From: Planctomycetota bacterium
GTDB taxonomy: Bacteria > Planctomycetota > SZUA-567 > H5-PLA8
DNA: 64,000 nucleotides
Direction of reading: 5' to 3'
Assembly (NCBI GenBank): GCA_015075375.1
Contig: JABTUM010000001.1
Span: 2,413,201-2,477,200, forward strand
Position 1 is the stretch's first letter; every line of letters starts with the position of its first letter. Both the position numbers and the translations under genes were made by a program. The notes under the pieces were generated by a model. That model had not been told where the DNA came from and did not search any database. It saw only the letters and a list, made by a program, of their open reading frames with translations. Positions 46,282 to 55,457 of the stretch are shown in pieces.

Positions 46282-47750
46282 GAACCGTTCCCCCGGCGCT
46301 TGCCGGCTTCGACGCGTTCGAGAAATACGCCCATGATGCGCTCGTACAATTCATCCTTCAATACCGCGTCTTCTTCGCCCACTTCGATGGTGGGGTTGTC
46401 GTTCACTTCGATGACGTACACTTTTTTGCCGAGCTGCTTCAGGTCGACGCCGTAGAGTCCGTTGCCCATCAGGTTGGCGGCCTTGACGGCGGTCTGGACG
46501 ACGCGCTTGGGCGCGTCCTGCCAGGCCATGGTTTCGACTTTTCCGTAGCGCCGCCCGCCGCGCACCTTCTGGTTGATGATCTGCCAGTGATCGCGCGCCA
46601 TGTGGTACTTGCTGACGTAGAGCGGCTGTCCGGCCAGGACGCCGACGCGCCAGTCGAAGTCGGTGCGGACGAATTCCTGGGCGACGACGAGGTCCGATTC
46701 GGCCAGCAAGCGGTCGAGTTCGGCGCGCAGCGCGGTACGGTCTTCGACCTTGAAGACGCCGGCCGAGAAGGCGCTGTCGGGCTGCTTGAGCACGCACGGG
46801 AGGCCGATCTCGTTGGCGACCTGCTCCTTGTTGCCGTCGTGAACGATCAGCGTGCGCGGCGTGGGGATGTGGTTGTTTTCCATGCGCTGCGCGAAATAGA
46901 CCTTGTTCATGCAGCGCGCGATGGAACTGGGATCGTCGATGACGACCAGTCCTTCGGCGGCGGCCCGGCGCGCGAAGCGGTAACTGAAGTGATTCACGTT
47001 GGTGGTGACGCGGATGAAGAGCGCGTCGAACTCGGGGATGCGCGCGATGTCGTCCTTGTCGATCAGTTCGACGGCGAAGCCGAGCTTCTCGGCGGCCTTG
47101 ACGAACTTCTTGATGCCGTCGGGCTGCGTGGGCGGTTCGGCTTCGTCGGGATCGAGCAGGATCGCCAGATCGAAGCGGTGCGCCTCGGGACGGCTGGCGG
47201 TCCAGCGCTTGCGGCGGAAATAGGCGTCGCAGCGTTCGAGCAGGAAAAGCAAATGGTGGTCGGGGACTTCGGAGAGCGTGATCGCGTTGACGCTCTGGAT
47301 GATCCAGCGCCCTTTTTTGCGGACGAAATGCGCGCGCAAAAGCGGCGCGGGGAACATGCCGAAGAGGCGCATGGCGAGGCGGTCGTAGCGGCTCGCCATG
47401 TTGTGCCCGAAGTAAACGCTGAGCGCGAAGGTATCGCTTTGCAGATTGCGCAGGCTTTGCTGGATCAGGCCGTCGAGGTCCTGGGTGAGCGCGCGGACGA
47501 TGCCGGGGGATTTGAGATCCTGGATCGTGGTGATGCTGGGCAGCGGGCGGTGGCCGCGGGCTTCGCCGAGAAGCGAGACGTAGTAGCCAAGGCTTTGGTA
47601 CGCATAGCTGCGGCAGAGGTTGAAGACCTTGAGGCCGCCGGCCGGATTGAAGCGGCGGTCGCCGAGGTATTCGCGCGCCGATACGCATTGCACGCCCGGG
47701 ACGCGCAGCGGCCAGTTCTTCGGGTTGTCGACGACGAGCAAGATCGGCAT
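46278..47750 (-). CDS. RimK-like ATP-grasp ligase with N-terminal RLAN domain
   Basis: A 490-residue protein. The N-terminal half (residues 1-220) fits the RLAN domain: LLVVDNPKNWPLRVPGVQCV, FNLCRSYAYQSLGYYVSLLGEARGH and LSEVPDHHLLFLLERCDAYF. The C-terminal half is a RimK-type ATP-grasp ligase with LPCVLKQPDSAFSAGVFKV (ATP), VVAQEFVRTDFDWRVGVL and the metal site VYVIEVNDNPTIEVGEED. It should form an amide bond between an acyl phosphate and an amino group. It starts 2 bp after the heparinase gene and ends inside the GCS2 start. The frame upstream of 47750 is a shadow of the heparinase gene. Confidence 0.9.
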   Translation of the reverse strand: MPILLVVDNPKNWPLRVPGVQCVSAREYLGDRRFNPAGGLKVFNLCRSYAYQSLGYYVSLLGEARGHRPLPSITTIQDLKSPGIVRALTQDLDGLIQQSLRNLQSDTFALSVYFGHNMASRYDRLAMRLFGMFPAPLLRAHFVRKKGRWIIQSVNAITLSEVPDHHLLFLLERCDAYFRRKRWTASRPEAHRFDLAILLDPDEAEPPTQPDGIKKFVKAAEKLGFAVELIDKDDIARIPEFDALFIRVTTNVNHFSYRFARRAAAEGLVVIDDPSSIARCMNKVYFAQRMENNHIPTPRTLIVHDGNKEQVANEIGLPCVLKQPDSAFSAGVFKVEDRTALRAELDRLLAESDLVVAQEFVRTDFDWRVGVLAGQPLYVSKYHMARDHWQIINQKVRGGRRYGKVETMAWQDAPKRVVQTAVKAANLMGNGLYGVDLKQLGKKVYVIEVNDNPTIEVGEEDAVLKDELYERIMGVFLERVEAGKRRGNGS

Positions 47751-47752
47751 GG

Positions 47753-50023
47753 CTACCTTCGCTTGGACGCGCGGGCTTGCGGCACGCGCCGGGGCGCGGG
47801 CGCGGCATGCTTGGCGCGTTCGCCGCGGCAAACCACATCCACTTCGACGGGTCCGGCCGTGCGGAAGCGCACGACGGCGTATTCGCGCCAGGTTCCGCGC
47901 GTCAAGGACTCGATCGTAACCGCCGCATACGCGCCGTCGGTGCGCGCGGCGCAGCGGAAGCGTTCGCGCGCCGGAGTTTCGCGTTTGAGGCCGGCGTGGA
48001 GGACCGTGAGGAAGCAGTCGCGCGCGGAAGGCTTGCGCGGCGCGATCTCGATGCGCCAGGCGCCGGTTTCGGACTGATGCGCGGGCGCGGGAAAATTTTT
48101 CGAACCCCCGCCGGCGGCGTGTTCGACCCAGCACTCGAAGCCCTTCCCGCCGATCGTGCGCGCTTTTCGCGCGGCGGGAAGCAGCGGCCAGACGGTGAGC
48201 CGCCCGCGCGCGTGTTCGGCTTCGAAGGGGCCGGAGGCGGGCAGCGGCCGGATGCCGCGCGCGGCTTTGCGGCGCTTGCCGCGGACGAGCGCCACGGGCG
48301 CTTCCATCGTGTGCAGCAGCCAGGTCTTCTCGAAACGCGCGCGCGTGGCTTCGACGCGGTCGAAGACGACGATCAGATCGGGCTTGAGGAAGACCAACTG
48401 GCGGACGGCTTCTTCGACGCGCCGGCAGTGGTTGTCGCCGAGGCCCGACCAAGGGTAGGTGTACGCGCGGGTGGCGTCGCCGGCCACGTAATCGAACCGC
48501 GCGCCGGGTTCGAAGGCGAGGTACTCGCCCATGTCGAACTCGTCGCGGAAGCGCTTGCGGCGGTCTTCGCTCATGACGGCGTGCGGTTTGCCGGTGAAGT
48601 CGTTGGGCGGCGCGTAGGCGTTGACGACAAGGCGCTGGCCGCCGTCGTTGGCGGTGGGCTGTCCCAGCTTCCCGATCCAGTCGCCTTCATCAGGGTCGCG
48701 GACGAGGATCGCGTTGTGCGCGAGGGTGCGCATCGAGTATTCGGGCCGGTGCGGCGAGCCGTAATGGATGCCGCCGCTGTCGATGGCCAGCGCGCCGCCG
48801 CGGAAGATCGTGAACGCATTGTGGTCGAGATGGTTGTGCCAGCCGCCGTGGCGTCCGCAGCGGAAGGCGACGAAGGTGTCGTTCGCGCCCCAGCCCGAGC
48901 GGAGCGTGACGATGGGATCGATCTTCGAAGCGAGGGGCCAGGCGGCGAGGGCGCGGCGGTCGAAGCGTTCGCGTTCGGCGGCGCTGGGTTCGGCGCCGCG
49001 CTGGGCGCGCAGGAGCAGGTGGTTCGGAAAGGGCTGCTCGGCGCGGTGGCCTTCCGCTCGAAGGTACGCGGCGAAGGCGGGATCGGGCGTGCGCGCTTGA
49101 ATATGCAGCAGGATGTTGGCGATGCGCGGATCGTTCGCGAGCGGATTGGGGCGGCTGTCGCCGATGTTGAGGTTGGTTTGGTCGGGGCGCATGAAGCTCA
49201 AGACGGCTCGGCCGACGGCTTGGACTTCGGGCCAGACGAGCTTCCCGCCGCGCTGGGCGTGGGTCCAGAGCGAGGCCATCTTGATCAGTTCGTAGCCGTC
49301 GACGGTGTGGTAGGCGCCGGTGGCTTCGAGGTGCGCGGCGAAGCCGGCGCCGTTCCCGCCGCGCAGCGCGGCTTGCAGGCAGCGCGTATGGCGCGGCAGG
49401 CGGTAGGCATCCTGCAGGAACAATTCGTCGGAGACCAGGCCGGTGAAATGGAGCGCGTGCATCTTGCGCAGCAGCGAGCCGTCTTCGAGCTTCGGAAATT
49501 CGCGGCCCACGGCCAGGGCGCCGGCGAGCGCGCCGGATTGCAGGCCGAGGCTGTAGTTGTGCCAGTCGTCGACGATGTAAAGCTGCGTGGCGTGCTCGAA
49601 GGCCTCGCGCGCGCAGTGCAGGGCGGCGCGCGCGGCGACTTCGAGCAAGCCTTCACGCTTCCAGTAATCGTGGAGCCAGTCGTACAGATAGGCGGCGCAT
49701 TCGGCGACGACGCCCCAGGTGTCGTAGCCGGTGGGGCGTTCGTGCGCGCAGAATTCGAGGGATTCGAGCAGCCAGCGCGCGGCGCGCCCGTAGCGTGCGT
49801 CGCCGGTGAGGCGCCAGGCCTGGCCCAGCGCGAGGGCGAGGTGATCGTAGCCGCGGCCGGTGTTCGCGCGCAGCGCCGCGACCGACTTCAGGCACGGCTC
49901 CAACTGTTGGAGCAGCTTTTCGCGGTACGCGCGGCGCGGCCCGAGGCTGAGTTTGCGGTAAGCCGGCAGTTGGCCGGGGGCGAGATGCAGGCGCGGATGA
50001 CCGGAATGCAGTTGCGGGCTCAA
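47753..50023 (-). CDS. Heparinase II/III family protein
   Basis: A 756-residue protein. The N-terminal half is an alpha/alpha toroid (YDTWGVVAECAAYLYDWLHDYW, YIVDDWHNYSLGLQSGA); the C-terminal half is the heparinase II/III beta domain with GGWHNHLDHNAFTIFRGG and AIDSGGIHYG. Such enzymes cleave uronic-acid polysaccharides by beta-elimination. No signal peptide is visible, which is unusual for a polysaccharide lyase, and the operon context suggests a cytoplasmic role. The start is a TTG with GAGGA six bases upstream. It sits between the C39-like and ATP-grasp genes with 26 and 2 bp gaps. Confidence 0.85.
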   Translation of the reverse strand: MSPQLHSGHPRLHLAPGQLPAYRKLSLGPRRAYREKLLQQLEPCLKSVAALRANTGRGYDHLALALGQAWRLTGDARYGRAARWLLESLEFCAHERPTGYDTWGVVAECAAYLYDWLHDYWKREGLLEVAARAALHCAREAFEHATQLYIVDDWHNYSLGLQSGALAGALAVGREFPKLEDGSLLRKMHALHFTGLVSDELFLQDAYRLPRHTRCLQAALRGGNGAGFAAHLEATGAYHTVDGYELIKMASLWTHAQRGGKLVWPEVQAVGRAVLSFMRPDQTNLNIGDSRPNPLANDPRIANILLHIQARTPDPAFAAYLRAEGHRAEQPFPNHLLLRAQRGAEPSAAERERFDRRALAAWPLASKIDPIVTLRSGWGANDTFVAFRCGRHGGWHNHLDHNAFTIFRGGALAIDSGGIHYGSPHRPEYSMRTLAHNAILVRDPDEGDWIGKLGQPTANDGGQRLVVNAYAPPNDFTGKPHAVMSEDRRKRFRDEFDMGEYLAFEPGARFDYVAGDATRAYTYPWSGLGDNHCRRVEEAVRQLVFLKPDLIVVFDRVEATRARFEKTWLLHTMEAPVALVRGKRRKAARGIRPLPASGPFEAEHARGRLTVWPLLPAARKARTIGGKGFECWVEHAAGGGSKNFPAPAHQSETGAWRIEIAPRKPSARDCFLTVLHAGLKRETPARERFRCAARTDGAYAAVTIESLTRGTWREYAVVRFRTAGPVEVDVVCRGERAKHAAPAPRRVPQARASKRR

Positions 50024-50049
50024 GGCGGTTCCTCGTTCGGAGAATCGAA

Positions 50050-50880
50050 TCAGGGCAAAGGCTTCTCGATCCGGCGCGACTCTTTCGCGCCGCCGGGCTT
50101 CTTCTCCGGTTCCGGTTCCACTACGAGCAGGTTTCCGTCGAAGCTCAGGATGCCCAGCAGGATCGCGCAGATCAAGCGTTCGATGGGTACGGGGTAAAGC
50201 TGCTGCGGGGCCATGGGGTTGGGCTGGAGCGGATCGGCGACCAGCACCGCGCGCGCCTCGCTGTCGTAGCCGCAGACGATGACGAAATGCCCGGCGGATT
50301 CGCCGCGGATATCGTCGTACTCGCTCTGGTCCCCGAACTCGCGGGGCGAGCGGTACAAGTAGGTGGCGCTGAGTCCGGTGAGAATGGGGTGGCCGTGATT
50401 GAGGAATCCGCGCAGCAGGCGGGGCGAGAGGTCTTCGAAGCGCAGGCGCCCGCCGCGCTGGAGGAATTCGATGTAGGCTTCGGAGGCGATGTGGAATTTC
50501 TTGCCGCGCTTGTGCTTCATCTGAGAGCGGAGGCGTTCGGCCAGATCCGGCGCGCCGGGCAGAAACCAGGTCGGATCGAAGAGCGAGAGGTTGTAGGTGT
50601 ACAGGGTCGCCTTGAATCCGCGGCTCAAGGCGTGCAGCCCCAGCAGCACGCCCAGCGTCCCGCCTTCTTCGAACTGGCGGACTTCGCGGACGACCTTTTC
50701 GAGCGGCAGGTTGAGCCCGTAGTAGCGGTAGACGGCGTGGAGGCAGGTCGGGCCGCAGGTGCTGAGGTCGGGTTGCGGAAGGATATCGACGGCCAGGTTG
50801 GTCGGTACGACGGGCAGGCGCAGGCTGGTGGCGCCGGGCTTGCGCCCGCCGCTGCTCGCCCCCGGAGCCGGGCCCTTCAC
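50050..50880 (-). CDS. C39-like papain-fold peptidase
   Basis: A 276-residue protein of the C39-like peptidase group. The catalytic residues appear in order: Q36 (oxyanion), C42 in STCGPTC, H188 in AGHFVIVCGYD and D206 in VLVADPL. The gene is read from a GTG at 50880 that overlaps the stop codon of the nuclease gene (GTGA), a strong sign of translational coupling; the longer frame upstream is a shadow. No export signal or transporter fusion is present, so it is not a bacteriocin exporter peptidase. Its neighbours suggest it trims or transfers a peptide made by the ATP-grasp and GCS2 ligases. Confidence 0.85.
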   Translation of the reverse strand: MKGPAPGASSGGRKPGATSLRLPVVPTNLAVDILPQPDLSTCGPTCLHAVYRYYGLNLPLEKVVREVRQFEEGGTLGVLLGLHALSRGFKATLYTYNLSLFDPTWFLPGAPDLAERLRSQMKHKRGKKFHIASEAYIEFLQRGGRLRFEDLSPRLLRGFLNHGHPILTGLSATYLYRSPREFGDQSEYDDIRGESAGHFVIVCGYDSEARAVLVADPLQPNPMAPQQLYPVPIERLICAILLGILSFDGNLLVVEPEPEKKPGGAKESRRIEKPLP

Positions 50881-52271
50881 ACCTTCCACTCGTCCCCCTC
50901 GTGAGGCAGCCGGACGTCGGGAAAGCCGCGCTCGCGTTCCAGGAAGTCCTCGAAGGCCAGCCCCTGCTTCTCGTCGCCGTGGACGAGAAAGAGCGGCCCG
51001 GCGGGGCGGGACTTTTCGAGATACGCGGCCAGTTCGGAACGCCCGGCGTGCGCCGAGAAGCCGTTCAGCGTCACGACTTCGGCGCGGCGTTCGATGCGCC
51101 GCCCGAAGATGCGCACCGTCTCCCATTGTTCGACGAGCTTCCGGCCCAGCGTGTGTTCGGCCTGGAACCCGACGATCAGGATCGTGTTCTTCTCGTCTTC
51201 GATGTGGTGCAGCAGGTGATGCAGGATGCGCCCGGCCTCGCACATGCCCGAAGCGGAGACGATGACGCACGGATCGCGCGATTCGTTCAGCGCCTTGGAG
51301 TCGGCGACGTCGGTGATGCAGGCGTAGCCCTGCACGGCGAAGAGGGTGCCTTCGTCGCGCAGAATCTCCTTGGCCTCGCCGTCGTAGCATTCGGGATGGC
51401 GTTCGACGATCCCGGTGGCCATGCACGCAAGCGGGCTGTCGACGTATACGGGCACCTTGGGGAGCCGTCCGGCCTGCTGGAGCTTGTACATCGCATAGAG
51501 CAAGGTTTGGGTGCGCCCCAGCGCGAAGGCGGGGATGATGACGCGCCCGCGGCGCTTGATGGTCCGTTCGAGGACCTGAGCGAGCTGTTCGTGCAGATCG
51601 GCCTGCGGGGGATGCTCGCGGTCGCCGTAGGTGCTCTCGCTGAGCAGCACGTCGGCGCCGGCCTCGAGCGGTTCGGGGTCGCGCAGGATGACGCGCTGGT
51701 CGCGGCCGACGTCGCCGGTGAAGCCCAGGCGCTTGACCGATCCGTTGTGCCGTTCTTCCAGCGTAATGCCGGCCGAACCCAGGATGTGTCCTGCGTCTTG
51801 GTAGCGCGCGCGCAGCCCGGGGAGGACCTCGAACCAGTCGTGATACGGCTTAGCGCGCAGCAGCTTCAACGTGGCCTCGGCGTGCTCGGCGGTGTAAAGC
51901 GGCTGGACCGTCCGCTCGTGCGGGCGGCGGTTCTTGTTGACGTGCTTCGCGTCGTACTCCTGAATCTTGGCCGAATCGCGCAGCATGATCCCGCACAGAT
52001 CGGCCGTGGCGTGCGTGGCGTAGACGGGGCAGCGCAGCCCGCGCGCAACCCAGCTCGGCAGATTCCCGATGTGGTCGATGTGCGCGTGGCTCAGCACCAC
52101 CGCCTTGACGCGCTTGGGTTCGAGCGGGAAGCGTTCGTTTCGTTCACGGGCCTCCTGGCGGCGGCCCTGGAACATCCCGCAGTCGAGGAGCACGATCTCG
52201 CCTTGAGCGGTCTCGACGATGTGCAGCGAACCGGTGACGGTCCGAACGGCGCCGTGGAAGCGAATTTTCAT
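50877..52271 (-). CDS. Metallo-beta-lactamase/beta-CASP ribonuclease-type protein
   Basis: A 464-residue protein of the CPSF73/YSH1-like group. The metal-binding SHAHIDH is at residues 61-67, further metal ligands are in DAGHILGSAGI and TGDVGRD, and the beta-CASP domain carries RGRVIIPAFALGRTQTLLY, VIVSASGMCEAGRI and GFSAHAGRSEL. These enzymes act as RNA endo- or exonucleases. It is the first gene of the operon. Why an RNase precedes peptide ligases is unclear; it may be simple cotranscription. No Shine-Dalgarno sequence is obvious before the ATG. Confidence 0.92.
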   Translation of the reverse strand: MKIRFHGAVRTVTGSLHIVETAQGEIVLLDCGMFQGRRQEARERNERFPLEPKRVKAVVLSHAHIDHIGNLPSWVARGLRCPVYATHATADLCGIMLRDSAKIQEYDAKHVNKNRRPHERTVQPLYTAEHAEATLKLLRAKPYHDWFEVLPGLRARYQDAGHILGSAGITLEERHNGSVKRLGFTGDVGRDQRVILRDPEPLEAGADVLLSESTYGDREHPPQADLHEQLAQVLERTIKRRGRVIIPAFALGRTQTLLYAMYKLQQAGRLPKVPVYVDSPLACMATGIVERHPECYDGEAKEILRDEGTLFAVQGYACITDVADSKALNESRDPCVIVSASGMCEAGRILHHLLHHIEDEKNTILIVGFQAEHTLGRKLVEQWETVRIFGRRIERRAEVVTLNGFSAHAGRSELAAYLEKSRPAGPLFLVHGDEKQGLAFEDFLERERGFPDVRLPHEGDEWKV

Positions 52272-52485
52272 AGACTGGTGAATCTAGCGCCCGCGCAGCG
52301 GCGGGCTACCGCTAAAACGGCGGGCTCTTGCGCCACGGAGATCACCGAGCACCCGGAGCTGGGCGGGGCGGGTTTACGGCGACGGCAAAGGCAAACGGCT
52401 CAGGCCCGCACGCATCGGGGTCTGGATTCCTGTACCTGCGCGGAAGCGGGGAGCGTCTAACGTTACGGACCTGAAAGGACGACTT

Positions 52486-53997
52486 ATGCGGATGATCCTA
52501 AAGGGGTGGTTGGGGGTGCTGGCGCTGCTGGCTTGGACGGCGGCGGGCGCGGAACCCGAAACGCCGCCGGACGCGCCGGCGATCAAGCCGCTGCGGATCT
52601 TCACGCATCAAGGCCCGGTGCTCGACGCAGCCTTCTCGCACGACGGACAGTTCATCGTCAGCGGGGACAACGAAAAGCTGGCGTATCTGTGGTCGGTGGC
52701 CGACGGCCGGGAAGTGCGGCGCTTCGCCGGTCATACGGGCGAAGTGGCCACCGCGGCGCTTGCGCCCGACGGCAAGACGCTCATCAGCGGCAGCTACGAC
52801 CGGACGGCGATCCTTTGGGATGCCGCCAGCGGGGCGCAGAAGGCGCAGATCAAGGACCACACCGCCACGGTCTTCCAACTGGCCTGTTCTCCGGACGGGC
52901 GCTGGCTGGCGACGGGTTCGGAGCATGAAGTCCTGATCACGCCGCTCGACGGCACGATTTCCGCGCACAAGCTGGACGGCACGTGCGAGCCGGTCTGCTT
53001 CGCCCCGGACTCGTCGGTGCTGTTGACCAAAGGGCAGGGCGACGGCCAGCTACTGCTCTGGAGCTTGAAGAGCTTCTCGCGCGTGAAGGCGATCGCGCTG
53101 GGCGAGAACCGCACGGTCTGGGGCTGCGCGTTCGCGCCGGATGGGCGGACGGTGATCCTGGGGCTGCGCGAAAACGTGGGCTTGCTGGTCGAGCGCGCCA
53201 GCGGGCGGATCTGCGGGACGCTCGAAGGGCACACGAATCATGTGCGCTGGGCCGCCGTCTCGCCGGACGGGCGGCGCATCGCGACCGCGAGCTGGGATCA
53301 GTCGGTGGGCTTATGGGACGCCTGGACCGGGGAATCGCTGGGCTACTTGAAGCACCATCAGGATCTGGTGCTCGCGGTGGACTTTTCCAAAGACGGCCGG
53401 TACTTGCTCAGCGCGGCCCGCGACCAGGAAGTGGCCTTGTGGGATCTGGCGCAGACGCGTGCGCCCGAGTCCGGAAAAGCGCCGGATGCGGCGGCGCTGG
53501 AAGCGGCGTGGCAGGCGCTGGCCGGGGAGGACGCACCGGAAGCCTATCGCGCGGTGCTGGCGTTCACGCGGGCGGGCGAATCCGGCGCGGCGCTGCTGGC
53601 GGAGCGGCTGCGGCCCGCCGCGAAACCCGAACTGGATGCCGCGAAGGTCCGGCAGAAGATCGCGGAACTGGATCACGACGACTTCGATGTACGCTCGAAT
53701 GCGATGAGCTATCTGCGCGAACTGGGCGCGGCGGCCGTTGGGGAACTCAAGACCGCTCTGGCCGCCGAGCCGGCGCTGGAACTGAAGACGCGCCTCAACG
53801 AATTGCTGGCCGGGGCGGCCGTGGAAGTCCCGATCTCGAAGGAGACGCTCCGCGCGATCCGGGCGCAGCAGGCGCTGGAGCGGATCGGATCGGCGGCGGC
53901 GCGCGCGGTCCTGGAGCGGCAGGCGGCCGGCGCTCCGGATGCGCCGGAGACGGCCGACGCGCGGGACGCGCTGCGGCGGCTGGATGCGCGAAAGTAA
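52486..53997 (+). CDS. Exported WD40-repeat protein with helical C-terminal module
   Basis: A 503-residue protein. A signal peptide (MRMILKGWLGVLALLAWTAAGA by residues) is followed by seven WD40 blades (for example GHTGEVATAALAPDGKTLIS and HTNHVRWAAVSPDGRRIATA). Residues 330-503 form an alpha-helical, HEAT-like region (DHDDFDVRSNAMSYLRELGA, LELKTRLNELLAG, ALERIGSAAARAVLERQAAG). This combination of exported WD40 propeller and helical tail is, from memory, typical of Planctomycetota. The protein is probably an envelope scaffold. AAAGGA precedes the ATG. The 214 bp upstream hold no gene. Confidence 0.9.
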   Translation: MRMILKGWLGVLALLAWTAAGAEPETPPDAPAIKPLRIFTHQGPVLDAAFSHDGQFIVSGDNEKLAYLWSVADGREVRRFAGHTGEVATAALAPDGKTLISGSYDRTAILWDAASGAQKAQIKDHTATVFQLACSPDGRWLATGSEHEVLITPLDGTISAHKLDGTCEPVCFAPDSSVLLTKGQGDGQLLLWSLKSFSRVKAIALGENRTVWGCAFAPDGRTVILGLRENVGLLVERASGRICGTLEGHTNHVRWAAVSPDGRRIATASWDQSVGLWDAWTGESLGYLKHHQDLVLAVDFSKDGRYLLSAARDQEVALWDLAQTRAPESGKAPDAAALEAAWQALAGEDAPEAYRAVLAFTRAGESGAALLAERLRPAAKPELDAAKVRQKIAELDHDDFDVRSNAMSYLRELGAAAVGELKTALAAEPALELKTRLNELLAGAAVEVPISKETLRAIRAQQALERIGSAAARAVLERQAAGAPDAPETADARDALRRLDARK

Positions 53998-54052
53998 CCG
54001 GAGCCGCCCCTCGCCCGCCGAGCGCCCCCCAGGAAGCCGGAAGTTTTGGAAG

Positions 54053-54081
54053 CTGCCACGGCCCCTGGCGTCACCTATAAT
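54053..54081 (+). promoter_or_regulatory. Sigma70-type promoter of the lipoprotein gene
   Basis: CTGCCA (54053-54058), a 17-base spacer and a perfect TATAAT (54076-54081). The ATG of the lipoprotein gene is 34 bases downstream, preceded by GGGGAG, so the leader would be short. Confidence 0.6.
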
Positions 54082-54114
54082 CATTGGGCTTTTCCGAGCC
54101 AGGGGAGTCGCGCC

Positions 54115-55377
54115 ATGAATCGTGGGATGGGCCTGTGCACGGCAGGAATGCTGTTCGCGCTGCTGGCGCTGGGGACGGCTCCGTTCCTTTCCGGGTGCCG
54201 CGGCGGTTCGAACGACGCCGGCGCGGTGCTGCGCGAGGATCCGGAACAGAAACCGGGCGAGCAGGCCGAGAAGCGCGAGGCGGAAAAGCCCGCCGAGCCG
54301 AAGGGCGAAGCGCCGCGGATGCCGGCGTGGGAAGGGCGGACGGGATCGGGCGAGGCGGTGACGCTGCGCGTGCGGGTGCCCGTGGGCAAGGTGCACATCT
54401 ACGAAGTCCGCGTCGAGCGCAGCCAGGCCGGCGAGAACCGCTTCACCGAGACGGGCGACTTTTACCTTACCTACGCCGCGATGGACCGCACGCCCGAGAA
54501 CATGACGCGAATCGCGATCCGCCGCACCTACCTGGACCGCAGCCGCAAAGAGATCCACGAGAACAAGAAGGTCATCGATTCGATCCTGCTCAATACGGAT
54601 ACGCTCCTGAACCTGGGTCCCAACAGCGATTTCGTCGCGCAGCAGCGCTGCTACGCGTTCGACGATCAGAACCGCATCGCCTACCGCAGCGAAGACCTGG
54701 TGCTGCTGGAGGACGGCCGGATTCACATCGGGATCAAGACGAAGGAAGACGAAGACTCGGTGACGCTGGAGACGACGCAGGGGACGCAGATCTTCCCCCG
54801 GCTGCGGGTCAAGGCGGTGCAGAAGATTCCGACGCCGCACATCCTGCACGACGACACGCCGCACTACCTGTTCCCGATCTTCTCGGCGCGCGCGGTGGCG
54901 CCCGGCGATTCGTGGGCCTTCCGCGTCCCGGTGATCGTGCCGCTGGAACAGCCCGACGCGGCGAGCCTGCTCCCGACGCAGTTCGAAGCGCGCCTGGAAG
55001 GACGGCTGCGGGAAGTCCGCGGGCAAGGCGCCGACCAAGTGGCGCTGGTGGAATACCGCTTCGCCGGCGCGTTCGATTCGAACGGTTCGGAATACCTGGG
55101 CCGCTTCAGCGAGTCGTTCCGCGAACGCAACCGGCTGCTGCACGCGCTGGAAGGATCGGGCACGGCGACGGTGCAGGTGGCCAGCGGCCGGATCCTGGAG
55201 AAGACCGAGACGTTCACGATCCGCATGGAGGCATCTTCGATCGTGCCGCAGGAGAACAATCAGCCGCCGAAGCAGGTGGACAAGAAGGTTTCGCTGACGA
55301 GCACCATCACCATGCGGCTGCTTCCGCCGGGCACGGTGCTGCGCAGCGGGGTCAAGGTGCCGAGCTGGGACGAGTGA
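54115..55377 (+). CDS. Putative lipoprotein of unknown family
   Basis: A 420-residue protein with a lipoprotein signal (LLALGTAPFLSGCRGG; lipobox LSGC). After an acidic and lysine-rich linker (residues 35-75) comes a mostly beta domain of about 330 residues with strands such as VTLRVRVPVGKVHIYEVRVER and VALVEYRFAGAFDSNGSEYLG. The family was not recognised. It would sit in the periplasm, attached to a membrane. GGGGAG lies seven bases before the ATG at 54115; the frame upstream is not used. It is flanked by the WD40 and kinase genes on the same strand and may form a signalling group with them. Confidence 0.75.
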   Translation: MNRGMGLCTAGMLFALLALGTAPFLSGCRGGSNDAGAVLREDPEQKPGEQAEKREAEKPAEPKGEAPRMPAWEGRTGSGEAVTLRVRVPVGKVHIYEVRVERSQAGENRFTETGDFYLTYAAMDRTPENMTRIAIRRTYLDRSRKEIHENKKVIDSILLNTDTLLNLGPNSDFVAQQRCYAFDDQNRIAYRSEDLVLLEDGRIHIGIKTKEDEDSVTLETTQGTQIFPRLRVKAVQKIPTPHILHDDTPHYLFPIFSARAVAPGDSWAFRVPVIVPLEQPDAASLLPTQFEARLEGRLREVRGQGADQVALVEYRFAGAFDSNGSEYLGRFSESFRERNRLLHALEGSGTATVQVASGRILEKTETFTIRMEASSIVPQENNQPPKQVDKKVSLTSTITMRLLPPGTVLRSGVKVPSWDE

Positions 55378-55457
55378 GTTTTTCGTCCGGCGGGCGTGCT
55401 TGCGGCCGGTGACGGGCAAACCTTTCGAGTTCGCGGGTCGGTACGGAGAGCGCGGTT

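Noticed and set aside
46278..48452. A long frame extending the ATP-grasp gene by 234 codons into the heparinase gene.
   Set aside because: The extension is antiparallel-independent shadow coding in another frame of the heparinase gene; the ATG at 47750 starts the RLAN domain directly after the heparinase stop.
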